54,741 bases of DNA from CAVSPO01 sp963730005 (GTDB taxonomy: Bacteria > Actinomycetota > Actinomycetes > Propionibacteriales > Propionibacteriaceae), in assembly GCA_963730005.1 (NCBI GenBank), contig CAVSPO010000006.1, positions 1 to 54,741 of the forward strand, in the 5' to 3' direction. Of this stretch, positions 16,156-23,283 are shown in pieces. A program made the position numbers and the translations under genes. The notes beneath the pieces were generated by a model. It was not told where the DNA came from, did not search any database, and was given only the letters and a program-made list of their open reading frames with translations. How positions within the stretch are numbered: position 1 is the stretch's first letter; each line of letters begins with the position of its first letter.

Positions 16156-17640
16156 ATGGGCCTAGCGATCAACCTGCTGGTCGTCTTCACGTTTTTCCTG
16201 ATCGGGGCGATCTTTTCGGCCGCTGAAATGTCCTTGGTGTCGCTGCGTGACAGCCAGGTCAAGGCCTTGGCGAAAAAGGGCAAGCGCGGTCGGGCTGTCC
16301 AGCAGTTGCTGGAGCAGCCGAACCGGTTTCTGTCTTCGGTGCAGATCGGTGTCACCTTGGCGGGCTTCGCATCGTCTTCGTTCGGCGCGTCGTCAATCGG
16401 TGATGCCTACGTCAGCCCGTGGCTGCAACGCACCTTCGGGCTGGGCGGCAACTGGGCTGACGTCGTCTCTCTGGTGCTGCTGACCCTGGCGATCAGCTAC
16501 TTCTCCATCGTGCTGTCGGAGCTGACCGCGAAGCGGTTGGCAATGCAACGCCCGGAGGAGTTCGCGCTCGGACTGGCGCCGTTCATCAACGTCATCGCCA
16601 AGCTCTTCCGTCCGCTGATCTGGATGCTGGGGGTGTCGACCAACGCGCTGGTTCGGCTCCTCGGTTTCGATCCGGGGGCCGGCAAGGAGGGTGTCAGCGA
16701 CGCCGAGCTGCGTTCCATGGTGGTCAACGCCGCATCGCTGGGTGCTGAGGAACGCCAGATCGTCGACGAATTGTTCGATGCCGGCGACCGGAGCCTGCGC
16801 GAAGTGATGGTGCCCCGCACCGAAGCCCAGTTCCTCGCGGGCGACATGCCTGCGCACCAGGCGATCCGGGAAGTCAAGGTGTCACCGCACTCCCGCTATC
16901 CGGTCACCGACGGCTCGCTGGACCGCATCGCAGGCTTTCTGCACGTGCGTGACTTGATGGACCTCGATCCGACCGAGCGAAACACGCCGGTCAGGCTGCT
17001 GGCGCGGCCGGTGATGCAGCTGCCGGAGACGGTCAAGGTGCTGCGTGCGCTCACCGACATGCGCCGGCACAACGCACATCTGGTCATCGTCATGGATGAG
17101 TACGGCGGCACCGCGGGGATCGTGACGCTGGAGGATCTCGTGGAGGAGCTGATCGGCGACATCACCGACGAGTACGACGTGGTCGACGCCGATGACGAGC
17201 ATCAGCGCGGCAGTGACATGGAAGGGCTCACCACCCTCGAGGAGTTCGCCGATGAAACCGGGTTCGAGCTTCCTGAGGGGCCCTACGACACTGTGGCAGG
17301 CTATCTGCTGGCCCAGTTCGGACGCATCCCGGCGGTGGGCGACCAGGTCACGGTGGCCTTGGCTCCGGCGCTGGAACCGGGTGAGGAAGCCGAGGACGGT
17401 GAGCGTGCGCTCGTTCGATTCACGGTGATCGAGATGGACGAGCGGCGGATCGCATGGGTGGGTGTGCACCAGGACGATCAACTGGTTCTGCCTGGCGCCA
17501 CTGCCGCAGAGCAGGACGAGGACAGCCTGGGTCGTCAGCTGAAGGTCACGGCGGCAAGGCAGTCACTGATGGCGGACCTGCAGCACAGGCAACAAGCTGC
17601 GGACGGCACCGGCGGGGCCGGCCCGGTTCAGGGCAAATAG
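16156..17640 (+). CDS. CNNM/CorC-type membrane protein with CBS pair (putative Mg2+/Co2+ efflux)
   Basis: 494 aa. A CNNM (DUF21) transmembrane domain (about 1-180) with the family motif SAAEMSLVSL (residues 16-25) and LSELTAKRLAMQRPEEF is followed by two CBS domains (about 215-345; MVPRTEAQFLAG ... HLVIVMDEYGGTAGIVTLEDLVEELIG) and a C-terminal CorC_HlyC domain (about 362-445; ELPEGPYDTVAGYLLAQFGRIP). Family members are tied to magnesium/cobalt homeostasis; the older name is hemolysin-like TlyC. GGGGAG lies 10 nt before the ATG and overlaps a possible leader peptide. Confidence 0.9.
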   Translation: MGLAINLLVVFTFFLIGAIFSAAEMSLVSLRDSQVKALAKKGKRGRAVQQLLEQPNRFLSSVQIGVTLAGFASSSFGASSIGDAYVSPWLQRTFGLGGNWADVVSLVLLTLAISYFSIVLSELTAKRLAMQRPEEFALGLAPFINVIAKLFRPLIWMLGVSTNALVRLLGFDPGAGKEGVSDAELRSMVVNAASLGAEERQIVDELFDAGDRSLREVMVPRTEAQFLAGDMPAHQAIREVKVSPHSRYPVTDGSLDRIAGFLHVRDLMDLDPTERNTPVRLLARPVMQLPETVKVLRALTDMRRHNAHLVIVMDEYGGTAGIVTLEDLVEELIGDITDEYDVVDADDEHQRGSDMEGLTTLEEFADETGFELPEGPYDTVAGYLLAQFGRIPAVGDQVTVALAPALEPGEEAEDGERALVRFTVIEMDERRIAWVGVHQDDQLVLPGATAAEQDEDSLGRQLKVTAARQSLMADLQHRQQAADGTGGAGPVQGK

Positions 17641-17676
17641 AAGACACCTGGGGCACACCGGAGCGTCGCGTTTCGC

Positions 17677-17682
17677 TACTGT
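17677..17682 (+). promoter_or_regulatory. -10 hexamer TACTGT of the mutase large-subunit gene (leaderless)
   Basis: TACTGT ends 6 nt before the GTG at 17689, with no Shine-Dalgarno sequence between. Confidence 0.5.
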
Positions 17683-17688
17683 GGCCTC

Positions 17689-19269
17689 GTGAGCGCGTTG
17701 ACTGAATCCGGATTCCCGTTCGAGCCCGTCTACAGTGACTACCCGCAGGGCTGGTCCCCCGAGGAGTCGCTTGGCGCCCCAGGGGAGTTTCCCTTCACGC
17801 GGGGCGTGTACCCGACGATGTACACCCAGCGTCCCTGGACCATGCGTCAGTACGCGGGCTTCGGCAATGCCAGGGAGTCGAACGAGCGCTACAAGCAGCT
17901 CATCGCCAACGGCACGATGGGGCTGTCGGTCGCCTTCGACCTGCCGACCCAGCTTGGCTACGACTCCGATGAGCCGATCTGCGAGGGTGAGGTTGGCAAG
18001 GTCGGTGTGGCGGTCGACTCCATCGAGGACATGCGGGTTCTGTTCGACGGCCTGCCGCTGGGCGAGATCTCAACGTCGATGACGATCAACGCTCCGGCCG
18101 CAGTGCTGTTGTTGCTCTACGAACTGGTGGCCGAGGAGCAGGGCGTCGATTCCCGCAGCCTTCGGGGCACCATTCAGAACGACGTGCTGAAGGAGTACAT
18201 CGCCCGCGGCAACTACATCTTCCCGCCGGCGCCATCCTTGCGGTTGACCAGCGACATCTTCGCGTACTGCAACAAGGAGATGCCGAAGTGGAACACCATT
18301 TCGATCTCCGGCTACCACATGGCCGAAGCCGGCGCCACGCCCGCCCAGGAGATGGCCTTCACCCTGGCCGACGGCATCGCCTACGTGGACGCTGCCATCA
18401 AGGCGGGGATGGGCGTCGACGACTTCGCGCCGCGGCTGTCCTTCTTCTTCGTGTCCCGCAGCACGATTCTCGAGGAGGTGGCGAAGTTCCGCGCTGCCCG
18501 GCGGGTCTGGGCCAGGATCATGAAGGATCGCTTCGGCGCGAAAGACCCGAAGTCCCAGATGCTGCGTTTCCACACCCAGACTGCCGGCGTCTCCCTGACT
18601 GCCCAGCAGCCTGAGGTGAACTTGGTTCGAGTCGCCATCCAGGCGCTGGCCGCCACCATGGGCGGCACCCAGTCGCTGCACACCAACTCGTTCGACGAAG
18701 CGCTCGCACTGCCGACCACCCACTCTGCGACCCTGGCGTTGCGTACCCAACAGGTGATCGCCTACGAGACCGACATCTGCCGGACCGTCGACCCGTGGGC
18801 CGGCAGCTACGTGATCGAGCAGTTGACCGATGAGCTGGAGCGCAAGATCACGGAACTGATCAAGGCCGTCGACAATCGGGGCGGTGCTGTGAAATGCATC
18901 GAGGAGGGCTACCAGAAGAACGAGATCGGCCAGTCCGCGTACGAGTACGCGCAGCAGATCGACTCCGGCGATCGCGTTCAGGTCGGGGTCAACAAGTTCG
19001 TGGTGAACGAGGACAAGCACTTCGATCCGCTGGTCGTTGACCCGTCCATCGGGGAACAGCAGACCGCCCGGCTGGCTGATCTGCGTTCCCGGCGTGACAA
19101 TGCTGCCGTTGCGGCGGCGCTCGACGAGGTGCGTGCGGCGGCCCGTGACGACCAGACCAACCTGCTGTACCCGATGAAGGAGGCCCTCAGGTTGGGCGCC
19201 ACGGTCGGCGAAACCTGCAACGCCTTGCGCGACGTTTGGGGCATCTTCGAGGGCGGTTCGTCGTTCTGA
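17689..19269 (+). CDS. Methylmalonyl-CoA mutase catalytic (large) chain lacking a B12-binding domain
   Basis: 526 aa TIM-barrel chain of an acyl-CoA mutase that interconverts succinyl-CoA and (R)-methylmalonyl-CoA. It ends after the barrel (GIFEGGSSF) without the cobalamin domain that single-chain mutases carry, so it needs a separate small subunit; one is encoded at 10255. Substrate-determining positions fit methylmalonyl-CoA: Y55 in RQYAGFGN aligns with Tyr89 of the P. shermanii enzyme, and R173 in EYIARGNY with Arg207. Isobutyryl-CoA mutase has Phe and Gln there. The spacing of 118 residues between the two is the same. Other landmarks are SISGYHMAEAGAT and RFHTQTAGVSLTAQQP. Begins at GTG 17689, 48 bp after the CNNM gene. 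Confidence 0.93.
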   Translation: MSALTESGFPFEPVYSDYPQGWSPEESLGAPGEFPFTRGVYPTMYTQRPWTMRQYAGFGNARESNERYKQLIANGTMGLSVAFDLPTQLGYDSDEPICEGEVGKVGVAVDSIEDMRVLFDGLPLGEISTSMTINAPAAVLLLLYELVAEEQGVDSRSLRGTIQNDVLKEYIARGNYIFPPAPSLRLTSDIFAYCNKEMPKWNTISISGYHMAEAGATPAQEMAFTLADGIAYVDAAIKAGMGVDDFAPRLSFFFVSRSTILEEVAKFRAARRVWARIMKDRFGAKDPKSQMLRFHTQTAGVSLTAQQPEVNLVRVAIQALAATMGGTQSLHTNSFDEALALPTTHSATLALRTQQVIAYETDICRTVDPWAGSYVIEQLTDELERKITELIKAVDNRGGAVKCIEEGYQKNEIGQSAYEYAQQIDSGDRVQVGVNKFVVNEDKHFDPLVVDPSIGEQQTARLADLRSRRDNAAVAAALDEVRAAARDDQTNLLYPMKEALRLGATVGETCNALRDVWGIFEGGSSF

Positions 19270-19310
19270 GCACTCACGACCGTCCGGCGGGCTGCCACCG
19301 CAGCCGTCGC

Positions 19311-20132
19311 TCAGCCTTGGTGCGCAGCAGCGAGCGGCCCGCCGTCGAAGTACTGGTCCATGTCCAGTGACGGGTAGAGCGAGGCCGGCACATTGACCGG
19401 TTTCGCGGGCACTCCGGCGACCGTGACGTGCGGCGGGACGTCATGCAACACGACGCTGCCGGCAGCGATCTTGGCGCCCTCGCCCACCGTGATGTTGCCC
19501 AGGACCTTGGCGCCGGCACCGATCATGACGCCCCGTTTGATCTTGGGATGGCGGTCCCCGGACTCCTTGCCGGTTCCGCCGAGCGTCACCTCGTGGAGCA
19601 TCGAGACATCGTCCTCCACCACGGCCGTTTCGCCGATCACGACGCTGGTGGCGTGGTCGAAAAGCATGCCCTTGCCGAGGCGGGCGGCTGGGTGGATGTC
19701 GACGGCGAACACGGTCGAGATGCGGCTCTGCAGGAACAGCGCCAGCGCCGGGCGTCCCTGGAGCCAGTACCAGTGCGAGGCGCGGTAGGCCTGCAGTGCG
19801 TTGAAGCCCTTGAAATAGAGCAACGGCGTCGAGTAACGCGTCTGGGCAGCTGGGTCGCGGGTGACCACGGCGCGCAGATCCTCCCGAACAGCGGTCTGGA
19901 TCGTCTCACTCGTCATGAAGGCGCCCTTCAGCAGCTCCTGCAGGTCGAGGGCGGTGACCGCACTGCTCTCCAGCTTGCCGGCGAGAAGATAACTCAGCGA
20001 GCATTCCAGGGATGGCTGGGAGAGCACAGCGTTGTGCAGAAAGCCGGCCAGGCCGGGCTCCTTGGCTGCGTCCTGGGTGACCTCACGGCGGATCTGCTGC
20101 CAGATGTCGTCCGCGGCTGGGTGCATCGTCAT
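19311..20132 (-). CDS. cysE: Serine O-acetyltransferase
   Basis: Makes O-acetylserine, the substrate of CysK. 273 aa, the same length as E. coli CysE. An N-terminal helical SATase domain (DDIWQQIRREVTQDAA ... HWYWLQGR) leads into the left-handed beta-helix with the catalytic D-H region DIHPAARLGKGMLFDHATSVVIGE and the LHEVTLGGTG loop. A C-terminal tail of about 45 residues follows AKPVNVP and probably provides the contact for CysK or cysteine feedback. Start ATG 20132 is chosen because TAGCCT lies 7 nt upstream, although the frame stays open far upstream (to 20684). Confidence 0.93.
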   Translation of the reverse strand: MTMHPAADDIWQQIRREVTQDAAKEPGLAGFLHNAVLSQPSLECSLSYLLAGKLESSAVTALDLQELLKGAFMTSETIQTAVREDLRAVVTRDPAAQTRYSTPLLYFKGFNALQAYRASHWYWLQGRPALALFLQSRISTVFAVDIHPAARLGKGMLFDHATSVVIGETAVVEDDVSMLHEVTLGGTGKESGDRHPKIKRGVMIGAGAKVLGNITVGEGAKIAAGSVVLHDVPPHVTVAGVPAKPVNVPASLYPSLDMDQYFDGGPLAAAHQG

Positions 20133-20139
20133 GTCGTGG

Positions 20140-20145
20140 AGGCTA
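20140..20145 (-). promoter_or_regulatory. -10 hexamer TAGCCT of cysE (leaderless)
   Basis: On the minus strand TAGCCT ends 7 nt before the cysE ATG. It decides the start within a long open frame. Confidence 0.55.
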
Positions 20146-20208
20146 CTGCAGAGCCCGACCAGTGCCGAAACTCCTGCTAGCTTGGCTGCACCCAAGAGCA
20201 GGAGTGAC

Positions 20209-20931
20209 ATGGCCCGACGCGCACGCCCGGACGAGGAGCCCGTCGAGGCCACACCCGTCGGCGAGCCGCCGCCGGCTGCCTTCTTCGAGGATGACGCCGT
20301 GGCGGCCAACGGCCCCATCGTGCTGCTGCCGGGCCGCACCGAGTTCCCGGAAACCATGCTCTCGCTGTTCCCGGACGGCGACGTCACCTGGATCGACGAG
20401 GTGGGCGGCGCGGTGATGATCGCCACGGTGCCGCAGGGGCAGCTCGGGGTCTGCTTCACGGTGGGGCTGTCGAGGCTGCCGCTTGACGATGGCCCGGCAG
20501 CCGAGTTGTTCTGTGTCACCAAACTGGGCCAGGAAGGTGCCGGCGCGCTGGCGCTTCGCATCGCCGTCGAGCTGGTGGCTGAGGAACGCAGGTCTTGGGC
20601 GGCGGGGGAGCTCTGGCTGAACGACACCCCGTTCCTGCGTGACACCCTGATCCAGGCCATGGTGGCTGCGCCCGATCCCCACACTGTTCAGGCAGCTGAC
20701 GGCACATTGTTGGGCTTCATCAGTGAACTGCTGTTGCTCACGGCCCAGGAGGCGATGGTGGTTGCGGACGGCGGCTTCGCAGCCCTGCAACAAGCCTTGT
20801 CAGCCAACCCGTTGCCGGGCCGGGACGTGGAGCGCGCGAGTCTGGTGACTGCGCTGGAGGCGACGGTCGAACGGCGTCCAGCCCCGCAGCGCGCGGCGCC
20901 TGCCCAGGGCCGCGCCCGGCGTGGGTACTGA
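20209..20931 (+). CDS. Hypothetical protein, possibly SUFU-like
   Basis: 240 aa. A charged, Pro-rich N-terminus (about 1-30) is followed by a mixed alpha/beta domain rich in small hydrophobics and acidic residues, ending in an Arg/Ala-rich tail (APQRAAPAQGRARRGY). No transmembrane segment or catalytic motif is evident. The middle (VGLSRLPL, PAELFCVTK, ELLLLTAQEAMVV) recalls bacterial suppressor-of-fused-domain proteins, but I could not confirm it. ATG 20209 has GCAGGAG 4 nt upstream. It is divergent from cysE and ends 3 bases before the stop of the RHH gene. Function unknown. Confidence 0.7.
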   Translation: MARRARPDEEPVEATPVGEPPPAAFFEDDAVAANGPIVLLPGRTEFPETMLSLFPDGDVTWIDEVGGAVMIATVPQGQLGVCFTVGLSRLPLDDGPAAELFCVTKLGQEGAGALALRIAVELVAEERRSWAAGELWLNDTPFLRDTLIQAMVAAPDPHTVQAADGTLLGFISELLLLTAQEAMVVADGGFAALQQALSANPLPGRDVERASLVTALEATVERRPAPQRAAPAQGRARRGY

Positions 20932-20934
20932 CCC

Positions 20935-21165
20935 TCACCCTGACTCGGCCGCCTGGTGCGCGGTCGGCGTCGCCGGCTTGGGTGGACGCCCGCGTTTCGC
21001 GATCGGTTTCGCGTTGCTGGGCGCCCGCCCCGCTCGCTGCAGTTCAGCACGCAGCAGCATTTCGATCTGGGCGTTCAGCGAGCGCATGTCGTCAGCCGCC
21101 CAGCGCTGCAGCGCGTCATGCACAGCCGGGTCGAGCCGCAACAGGACCGACTTGCGTTCAGCCAT
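20935..21165 (-). CDS. Ribbon-helix-helix (CopG/Arc-type) DNA-binding protein
   Basis: 76 aa. The N-terminal 45 residues have the RHH pattern: a short strand (KSVLLRLDPAVH) followed by two helices (DALQRWAADDM and SLNAQIEMLLRAELQRAG). The C-terminal 30 residues are Lys/Pro/Ala-rich with an AT-hook-like KRGRPPKP. It lies 7 bp downstream of the SPFH gene on the same strand, so the two are probably co-transcribed. RHH proteins bind short palindromes and often repress their own operon; an imperfect palindrome lies upstream of the SPFH gene (22130-22159). No toxin gene is adjacent, so I do not call it an antitoxin. Confidence 0.85.
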   Translation of the reverse strand: MAERKSVLLRLDPAVHDALQRWAADDMRSLNAQIEMLLRAELQRAGRAPSNAKPIAKRGRPPKPATPTAHQAAESG

Positions 21166-21172
21166 GTCGAGC

Positions 21173-22111
21173 TCAGGTGTAGAGCGAGCCGGCGTTGATC
21201 ACGGGCGTGACGCGAGAGTCGCTGCACAGCACCACCAGCAGGTTGGACACCATGGCAGCCTTGCGTTCCTCATCCAGGGAGACGATCTCCTCGGCCTCCA
21301 GGCGCTCCAGGGCGTTCTCCACCATGCTGACGGCGCCCTCGACGATCTTCTCCCGAGCAGCGATGATGGCTGTGGCCTGCTGGCGCTGCAGCATGGCCTG
21401 GGCGATCTCGGGGGCGTAGGCGAGTGAGCTGATGCGGGTTTCGATGATCTCCAGGCCTGCGATCGCGATCCGGGCGGCGACCTCCTCGGACAACTCCCGG
21501 GCGATCACCTCGGTGGAGCCGCGCAGCGTCTCCTCGCCGGGGCCGGCGTTGTCGTAGGGGTGCGAGCCGGCCACGTGCCGCAGTGCTGATTCAGCCTGCA
21601 CGGCGACGAAGGCCTCGTAGTCCTCAACGCGGAAGACGCACTTGGCGGTGTCTGCCACCTGCCAGACCACGATGGCTGCGATGTTGACCGGGTTACCGTC
21701 GGCGTCATTCACCTTGAGCTCGTTGGTCTCGAAGTTGTGCACCTTGACCGAGACCTTCTTGTGGGTGACCAACGGCACGGTCAGCAGCAGTCCGGCTCTG
21801 CGAATGGTGCCGATGTAGCGGCCGAAGAACTGCACGACCCTGGTGTCGCCGGGGCTGATGACCATGAAGCCGGTGCTGCAGATCGCCACCACCACCAGCA
21901 CCACCGCACCGGTGACGACCAGCCAGTCGCCCTTGCCGAGTGGGCCGCCGAAGATGATGGCGGCGACGGCGCCGATCGTCGCCAGGAACAGCAGCATCAG
22001 CGCGATGCCACCGGGGGCATGTGGTGCGTTGGTCTCGGCGATCTCCACCTGGCTGACCAGGTCGTCGACCGCAACGTCGGGCTCGGTGCTGGGGTGGGTG
22101 GTGGGGTGCAC
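21173..22111 (-). CDS. SPFH/Band-7 (prohibitin-like) membrane protein
   Basis: 312 aa. A polar N-terminus of about 30 residues, two hydrophobic segments (about 37-56 and 62-84), then a Band-7/SPFH domain opening with STGFMVISPGDTRVVQFFGRYIGTI and continuing through VNIAAIVVWQVADT and a coiled Ala/Glu-rich region (EIAQAMLQRQQATAIIAAREKIVEGAV). SPFH proteins form large membrane-bound cages or microdomains; the specific role is unknown. The GTG at 22111 is chosen because GGAGGATCCC precedes it; the TTG four codons upstream would lie inside that Shine-Dalgarno sequence. First gene of a two-gene unit with the RHH protein. Confidence 0.9.
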   Translation of the reverse strand: MHPTTHPSTEPDVAVDDLVSQVEIAETNAPHAPGGIALMLLFLATIGAVAAIIFGGPLGKGDWLVVTGAVVLVVVAICSTGFMVISPGDTRVVQFFGRYIGTIRRAGLLLTVPLVTHKKVSVKVHNFETNELKVNDADGNPVNIAAIVVWQVADTAKCVFRVEDYEAFVAVQAESALRHVAGSHPYDNAGPGEETLRGSTEVIARELSEEVAARIAIAGLEIIETRISSLAYAPEIAQAMLQRQQATAIIAAREKIVEGAVSMVENALERLEAEEIVSLDEERKAAMVSNLLVVLCSDSRVTPVINAGSLYT

Positions 22112-22129
22112 GGGATCCTCCAAATCCTC

Positions 22130-22159
22130 GAATGTGATAGCTAATTGATATCACTATTC
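22130..22159. promoter_or_regulatory. Imperfect palindrome, operator candidate for the SPFH-RHH unit
   Basis: GAATGTGATA (22130-22139) and TATCACTATTC (22149-22159) are inverted copies differing by one base, with an inner TGATATCA (22146-22153). It is an AT-rich island in a GC-rich context, 18 bp upstream of the SPFH start, where an autoregulator would bind. Binding by the RHH protein is inference. Confidence 0.5.
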
Positions 22160-22233
22160 TGGGCTGCAGCAAAGAGCGGGTCACCCGGCGCCCGAGGCTG
22201 GAAGCAGGGGGGCTTCAACAGGGGACGCATCCG

Positions 22234-23274
22234 ATGCTGATCGGGCAGACTGTTCGAATGACCATCGCTGCGACCACCCGGCTGGGGCAGTGGCGCCCCC
22301 GCGGTCGGACGAACGCACTGGCCCGCCCGGCGCAGGCCCTGCCCGCGCCGACCAAAGTGGTGGCGATCCTGAACCCGGTGTCGAAGCATTTCCGGCAGGT
22401 GGCCGATGAGCTCACTGCGCAGTCGCGGCAACTCGGCTTGCCGGAGCCGGCGATCGTCACCACATCGGTGGAAAGCCCTGGCGACGCCCAGGCCCGCCAA
22501 GCCCTGATCGCCGGTGCCGACCACGTCGTCGTCGCTGGAGGGGACGGCACCGTTCGGCTGGTCGCCGGGGCCCTGGCGGGCAGTCCGGCCACGCTGGGGG
22601 TGGTGCCTGTTGGGTCCGGAAACGTGTTCGGGACGAACCTCGGGATGAAACCAGGCCACGTGGCCAGGAACGTGCACACTGCCCTGACCGGGCCAGGCAG
22701 CCCCGTCGACATCGGGTGGGTGCGCTGTCTGGTGGGCGATGAGGCCCATTCCGGTGGCGGTGCAGCGTTCCTGACCATGGTCGGCATCGGCCGCGACGCG
22801 GAGACGGTGCTGGCGACCAGGCCCGCGCTGAAGCGGCGGCTGGGGCCTCTTGCCTACGCCGAATCGGGGCTACGCACGTCGGTGCGGCACGCCCTTCCGA
22901 TGTCGGTCAGCTACGACGGTGGCGCACCGGTGCAGGTGCTGGTCTGGACCCTGCTGGTCGCCAACAGCCCGCTGGTGCCGGGACACGTGGTGGTGTTCCC
23001 GGAGGCCCGGATCGATGACGGGCGGCTGGACACGCTCGAAGTGCCGCTGCGCAGCTGGGGACAGTGGCTGCCGGTGGCGGCCAAGGGCATCCTCAATTTC
23101 GCCGGGGACGTCAGCGCCCTGCACTACGGGTCCGCCTGCAGAGTGGTGGTGCGTCCTGATCAGCCGTGCGCGGTGCAGGTTGATGGCGACGCCGTCAGCG
23201 GGGTGACCGAACTGCGCGTTCAGGTTCAGCCGGCGGCGATCACGGTTCGGGTGCCCGGGCTTGCCGCCGGGTAG
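22234..23274 (+). CDS. Diacylglycerol kinase-family lipid kinase
   Basis: 346 aa soluble kinase of the DagK/YegS family, which phosphorylates diacylglycerol or a related lipid at the membrane. The nucleotide-binding signature GGDGT is at 102-106, preceded by ILNPVSK (45-51) and followed by VVPVGSGNVFGTNLG. The C-terminal sandwich ends in VQVDGD, the family motif. The first 40 residues are basic and variable; ATG 22258 (M9) is an alternative start. The next gene is an APP1-like phosphatase 9 bp downstream that would run the reverse reaction. Confidence 0.9.
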   Translation: MLIGQTVRMTIAATTRLGQWRPRGRTNALARPAQALPAPTKVVAILNPVSKHFRQVADELTAQSRQLGLPEPAIVTTSVESPGDAQARQALIAGADHVVVAGGDGTVRLVAGALAGSPATLGVVPVGSGNVFGTNLGMKPGHVARNVHTALTGPGSPVDIGWVRCLVGDEAHSGGGAAFLTMVGIGRDAETVLATRPALKRRLGPLAYAESGLRTSVRHALPMSVSYDGGAPVQVLVWTLLVANSPLVPGHVVVFPEARIDDGRLDTLEVPLRSWGQWLPVAAKGILNFAGDVSALHYGSACRVVVRPDQPCAVQVDGDAVSGVTELRVQVQPAAITVRVPGLAAG

Positions 23275-23278
23275 CCTT
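23273..23278 (+). promoter_or_regulatory. -10 hexamer TAGCCT upstream of the APP1-like gene
   Basis: TAGCCT overlaps the stop codon of the lipid-kinase gene (TAG, 23273-23275 precedes its own stop frame) and ends 5 nt before the ATG at 23284. A leaderless internal start is possible. Confidence 0.4.
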
Positions 23279-23283
23279 GCCCC

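Noticed and set aside
20935..21165. Toxin-antitoxin antitoxin
   Set aside because: No toxin-sized gene adjoins it; the neighbour is an SPFH protein.
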